From the NCBI GenBank assembly GCA_005788935.1, contig SYAK01000433.1, positions 1-8,622 of the forward strand: a stretch of DNA of 8,622 nt. The letters run 5' to 3'. This DNA is from Pseudomonadota bacterium (lineage in GTDB: Bacteria > Myxococcota > UBA9042 > PHBI01). The notes under the pieces were generated by a model. That model was not told where the DNA came from and searched no databases. It worked only from the letters and a program-made list of their open reading frames with translations. How positions within the stretch are numbered: position 1 is the stretch's first letter; each line of letters opens with the position of its first letter. A program made the position numbers and the translations under genes. Positions 5,614 to 8,622 of this stretch are shown here, one piece after another.

Positions 5614-7514
5614 CGGCCAGGCTCCGGAGTCGTGAGGTCGAAGAGGTGGATGGCGCGCTCGCCCGTCACGGCCATCGTCCGCCCATCGGGTGAAAAGGCG
5701 AGACCGCTGACGCGCGGTGTCACGCGAACCGTGTCGAGCGCGGCACCCGAAGATGCGTCGAAGATGCGGAAGCCGTCGTCGAAGCCGATCGCGAGGCGCA
5801 GACCGTCACGCGAGAAGGCGAGCGGCCGGTCGCTGTGCAAGCGCCCCGAGTCGCGGCCGAAGGGGACATCGAGGGTCCTGCGCGCCATGCTCGCGGTCTC
5901 GACGAGCGTGACATCGGCGGCGGTCGCGACCGCGATGCGCTCACCTGCGGGACTGACAGCGAGCGCGCTCAACGGGGCCGTACCAGGCAGGCTCGCGCGC
6001 TGCAGCTCGCGCCCCGAGGCCAGCTCGATGAGCCGCAGCGTCCGGGAGGTGCCGGTCGCGAAGGCGAGGCGTGCACCCTCGGCGGTGAAGGCCGCCTCGA
6101 CCTGCGCGTCACCCTCAAGCGCCATGCCCCAGACCCGGGCCCCAGAGACCGGATCGATCACAACGAGCTGCTCGCCCCAGGCATCGAAGGCGAGGCGCCA
6201 GCCCCCGACCGCGGTGACACCGAGCGCCCGCAGCGAGAGGTCATGACTCGGCCTCCCGGCATGGCGCCATGCATGCTGGCGAACCTCGAGGGGGGCGTGC
6301 ACGCCGCCTTTCCAGAGGCTCGCGGCATCCGATGCGGATGCCAGAAATTGCGACCCGTCATGGCTGAATGCGGCGCGGAACGCACCCGGAAATTCACCAT
6401 CATTTCTTGAAAAATCACCGAAAATCTCGGAACCGGCAAGATCCCAGAGCAGGATGCGTCCGGAGTCGAACGAGCCGACGCGTGTGCTGTCGGGCGAGAA
6501 GACGGCGCCGTGGATGAACGGGGCGTCCCCGACGAGCGGCGCGTGCCCGCTGAAAAGGCCGCCGAGCCGAGCCCGCTCGCGCGGATCGCGTCCGGGCGTC
6601 GCGATGAAAACCGCGACGAAGAGGGCCACCATGAGGGCTCCGAACCCCGCGAGCAGCTTCGGCCAGCGAGGCGCCTTGTGCGCGGCTCGCGCGGGGGCGG
6701 CGTTGTGACCGTCGAGGAGGTCGATGGCGCCCTCCACCGACGGCACGCGCGCGGCAAGGCCCGGCTCGGTCATGGCGGTCAGGGCGGCGACGAGAGAAGG
6801 CTTGTGGCCGAGGCCCTCGAAGGCGCGGACGACGTCGACGCGGCCTGTCGCGCGGTCAAGCGGCAGGTCATCGGGCGCGAGGCCTGTCGCGAGGCTGACG
6901 AAGCTCATGCCGAGGGCGTAGAGGTCAGAGGATGCCACGGCCTGACCGCGGGCCTGCTCAAGCGGCATGTAGCCAAAGGTGCCGACGGCCGTGACGCTCG
7001 CCCCGTCACCACCGATGGCCTTGACAGCCCCGAAGTCGACGATGTGGACACGGTCGTGCGAGACGATGAGGTTCTTCGGCGAGAGGTCGCGGTGGATGAC
7101 GGGCGGGACGCGGCTGTGCAGGTAGCCGAGCGGCACGAGCGCGCTCCGGAGCAGCGCCTCGAGACGCTCCGGGCTCGGTGGTGGCCCGGCCGTGCGCAGT
7201 GCGTCAAGGGTCTCGCCGTCGACGAAGTCCTGGACGAGGCCCCAGAGGCCGTTGTCGGGGTCCTCGAAGGCGTCGAGCCAGCGCGGGATCTGCGGGTGGT
7301 CGAGACTGCGCAGCACGTCCGTCTCACGCCTGAAGCGGTCGATGGCACTCCAGCGCTCGACGTCCCCGAGGCGCAGCAGCTTCAGCACGCAGGGGGCACC
7401 CGTGGACGGACCCGCAACAAGCAGGGTCTGCCCCTGCCCGCCCCTTCCGAGTCGGGACAGGACAGTCCAGGGCCCGAAGGTCATGTGCGTGGTCGTCTCG
7501 GTCACGGGACCCAT
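5610..7514 (-). CDS. Membrane-anchored Ser/Thr protein kinase with WD-type propeller (kinase 2)
   Basis: A paralogue of the downstream kinase. The Hanks-type domain (about 14-270) shows the glycine loop GRGGQG (23-28), Lys45 in CVLKLL, Glu64, HRDLSPKN with catalytic Asp143 and Asn148, and DFG at 160-162. The usual APE is MPLE here (183-186); the Glu that pairs with the conserved Arg is kept, so activity is expected. A hydrophobic helix at about 287-305 is the only membrane segment. It follows KAPRWPK, so the C-terminal half (about 315-634) should be periplasmic. Blade-like repeats include GAVFSPDSTRVGSFDSGRIL then LWDL, AAFSHDGSQFLASASD, and GLAFSPDGRTMAVTGE then AIHLFDL. The start at 7514 is the furthest upstream possible, as TAG closes the frame before it; Met11 (7484) is an alternative. 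No well-placed Shine-Dalgarno is seen: GGAGG (7537-7533) is 18 nt away. The stop overlaps the next start as ATGA. Codons 364-375 are unusually AT-ending. Confidence 0.93.
   Translation of the reverse strand: MGPVTETTTHMTFGPWTVLSRLGRGGQGQTLLVAGPSTGAPCVLKLLRLGDVERWSAIDRFRRETDVLRSLDHPQIPRWLDAFEDPDNGLWGLVQDFVDGETLDALRTAGPPPSPERLEALLRSALVPLGYLHSRVPPVIHRDLSPKNLIVSHDRVHIVDFGAVKAIGGDGASVTAVGTFGYMPLEQARGQAVASSDLYALGMSFVSLATGLAPDDLPLDRATGRVDVVRAFEGLGHKPSLVAALTAMTEPGLAARVPSVEGAIDLLDGHNAAPARAAHKAPRWPKLLAGFGALMVALFVAVFIATPGRDPRERARLGGLFSGHAPLVGDAPFIHGAVFSPDSTRVGSFDSGRILLWDLAGSEIFGDFSRNDGEFPGAFRAAFSHDGSQFLASASDAASLWKGGVHAPLEVRQHAWRHAGRPSHDLSLRALGVTAVGGWRLAFDAWGEQLVVIDPVSGARVWGMALEGDAQVEAAFTAEGARLAFATGTSRTLRLIELASGRELQRASLPGTAPLSALAVSPAGERIAVATAADVTLVETASMARRTLDVPFGRDSGRLHSDRPLAFSRDGLRLAIGFDDGFRIFDASSGAALDTVRVTPRVSGLAFSPDGRTMAVTGERAIHLFDLTTPEPGR
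5622..5625 (-). promoter_or_regulatory. Ribosome binding site of kinase 1 within the kinase 2 gene
   Basis: On the minus strand GGAG is followed by 8 nt and then the ATG of kinase 1, which overlaps the TGA of kinase 2. This supports the annotated start and coupled translation of the two kinases. Confidence 0.65.
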
Positions 7515-7524
7515 GCTGCCACGC

Positions 7525-7536
7525 GAGGCTCGCCTC
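7525..7536 (-). promoter_or_regulatory. Hairpin overlapping the only SD-like sequence before kinase 2
   Basis: GAGGC-TC-GCCTC is a near-perfect palindrome in the 37-bp gap between the membrane protein gene and kinase 2. On the minus strand it covers most of GGAGG (7537-7533). It may hold that sequence in a stem and weaken kinase 2 initiation, but the site is 18 nt from the start, so the effect is uncertain. Confidence 0.25.
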
Positions 7537-7551
7537 CGCTACGGGTCGGAT

Positions 7552-8622
7552 TCACGCGCGAAGCGCCGCGTCGAGCAGCGCCACACCCCAGACGGGAACG
7601 CTGAACCAGCCGGCGCGCCGCAGGTTGCCGCCCTTCGCCTCACCCTCGTCGGTCGCGACCTGGCGCTTGACGATCCGCGTTCCGATGCCGTTCTGGAGCG
7701 CTGGCAGAAGCGACGCGCCATTGTCCGGGTCCGCCACAAAGGCCGCCACAGGAGGCTGGTGGCGACGGAGGTCGGCCGCGACCCCCGGGGCCGCGGCGCG
7801 CACGGCGGCACCCGAGACGACGCAGGGGTCGAGCTGTCGCCCGTTGTCAAAGCCCGTTCCGTGGACGTAGACGTGGTCTCCCGCCCGCCTGGACAACGTG
7901 GCGATGTCGGCGCTCCAGGCGAGGAGATCGCCCGGCCAGTCGCTGAAACGGCGGCCGGCATAAAACTCGGCAAAGGCCGCCTCGATGTCGAGGGTCGGGA
8001 CCCGCGCAACCTCCTCGTCGATGCAGGACCCGAGGTCGTACTTGTTCTGCTCGAGCTGGGCCCCGAGGCGATTGCGGTAGCGATGGGCCGCGAAGATGCC
8101 GAGGGCGAGGCCGACCCCAAGGCCGATCTCACGCTGACCCTGCAGCCTGTCCCGCCGCGGCCTCAGGTCCTGCGGATCATGAACGACCGTGTCGGCCAGC
8201 ATCGGCACCCCCGCCGCGAGCGCCATCCAGGCAGCACTCGTCGCGAGATCGCGCCGTCCGTCGAGGTCGATGCGGGCGAGGCGGAAGGTGGCCTCGGCAT
8301 TGCCCGGCTCGGCCGCGAGGAGGTCAAAGAGCGGCTGCCCGGCGAGCTCTCGGCTGCCGTTGAGCCAGGCGGCCGACGCGCTGCGCCATCCCCCGAGGGT
8401 CCCGTGGTAGCCGCGGAGCTCCGACGGCTCGACCCAGAGGTGGCTGTAGCGCTTGCTCCACGTCGAGTGCGAGTAGGTCCGGTTGCCCTTGCTGTCGGTC
8501 TTGTAGTGCCGGTGCTCGGTCCAACCGACGTGGACCTGGCGGTAATAGCTCGACTGATAGGCGGCGTGGATGCGGTTCATCGCGCCCGCGAGCGGCTCGC
8601 TTAGCGCGATCATCGCCTGCAC
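7552..8622 (-). CDS. Partial membrane protein of unknown family
   Basis: The frame is open to the right edge, so the N-terminus is missing; 356 residues are visible and end at TGA (7554-7552). Two hydrophobic segments are clear, at about residues 128-146 (AWMALAAGVPMLADTVV) and 165-181 (EIGLGVGLALGIFAAH). A third, weaker one closes the protein at 339-355 (WFSVPVWGVALLDAAL). The stretch 27-65 is rich in Tyr, His, Trp and Ser, with WTEHRHYK, GNRTYSHSTWSKRYSH. This distantly recalls the WxE...G...YxY...WS pattern of TMEM43-type membrane proteins, but the match is too weak to assign. A soluble segment with two cysteines (200, 267) lies between the second and third hydrophobic parts. The gene is first of the visible operon, 37 bp before kinase 2, and may work with the kinases. 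Function unknown. Confidence 0.75.
   Translation of the reverse strand: MQAMIALSEPLAGAMNRIHAAYQSSYYRQVHVGWTEHRHYKTDSKGNRTYSHSTWSKRYSHLWVEPSELRGYHGTLGGWRSASAAWLNGSRELAGQPLFDLLAAEPGNAEATFRLARIDLDGRRDLATSAAWMALAAGVPMLADTVVHDPQDLRPRRDRLQGQREIGLGVGLALGIFAAHRYRNRLGAQLEQNKYDLGSCIDEEVARVPTLDIEAAFAEFYAGRRFSDWPGDLLAWSADIATLSRRAGDHVYVHGTGFDNGRQLDPCVVSGAAVRAAAPGVAADLRRHQPPVAAFVADPDNGASLLPALQNGIGTRIVKRQVATDEGEAKGGNLRRAGWFSVPVWGVALLDAALRA

Noticed and set aside
5035..8604. Long plus-strand ORFs (5035-6246, 6510-7604, 7192-8604) opposite the kinase operon
   Set aside because: They lie antisense to genes with intact kinase motifs, and their products are low-complexity Arg/Ala/Val-rich sequences typical of shadow frames in GC-rich DNA.
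8578..8622. A start codon for the partial membrane protein at 8622, 8613 or 8580
   Set aside because: The frame is open to the window edge and no SD is visible before the internal ATG, so the true start cannot be placed.

Overview
The window is GC-rich bacterial chromosomal DNA. Its gene repertoire is what one expects from a Myxococcota (deltaproteobacterial) genome: a large cysteine-rich secreted lipoprotein, a second small lipoprotein, and two adjacent Hanks-type Ser/Thr kinases with single-pass membrane anchors and beta-propeller-like C-termini. The taxonomic call is an inference from these gene types and base composition; no marker gene is present.

Layout, left to right. (1) 19-1989, plus strand: a 656-residue Cys-rich lipoprotein whose frame is still open at the left edge. 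(2) 1990-2437: an intergenic stretch between convergent genes. It holds small hairpins, an unusually AT-rich patch with three copies of TGAAAC (2078-2114), and a possible 54-codon ORF on the minus strand (2092-2256). (3) 2438-2956, minus strand: a DUF2237 (COG3651) protein with an N-terminal lipoprotein signal, preceded by a strong AGGAGG and a plausible promoter. (4) 3053-3634: a non-coding array of six 53-bp palindromic units, organised as a roughly 195-bp composite tandem repeat. (5) 3670-8622, minus strand: a leftward operon of a partial unknown membrane protein (7552-8622), kinase 2 (5610-7514) and kinase 1 (3670-5613). The first two are 37 bp apart and the two kinase genes overlap by ATGA.

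The two kinases are paralogues, probably from a tandem duplication. Both have a catalytic domain with an intact HRD and DFG, then one transmembrane helix, then an LGGxFSGHxxLV motif and degenerate WD-type blades. The basic residues before the helix predict a cytoplasmic kinase and a periplasmic propeller. With the upstream membrane protein they could form an envelope-sensing signalling module. The target and signal cannot be read from the sequence.

The strongest undescribed signal is the repeat array at 3053-3634. It has a fixed unit length, conserved outer arms, central stems that vary in a largely pairing-preserving way, and an exact 80-bp duplication. Secondary points are the TGAAAC cluster, the exported form of DUF2237, and local islands of AT-ending codons and a palindrome inside the kinase genes.
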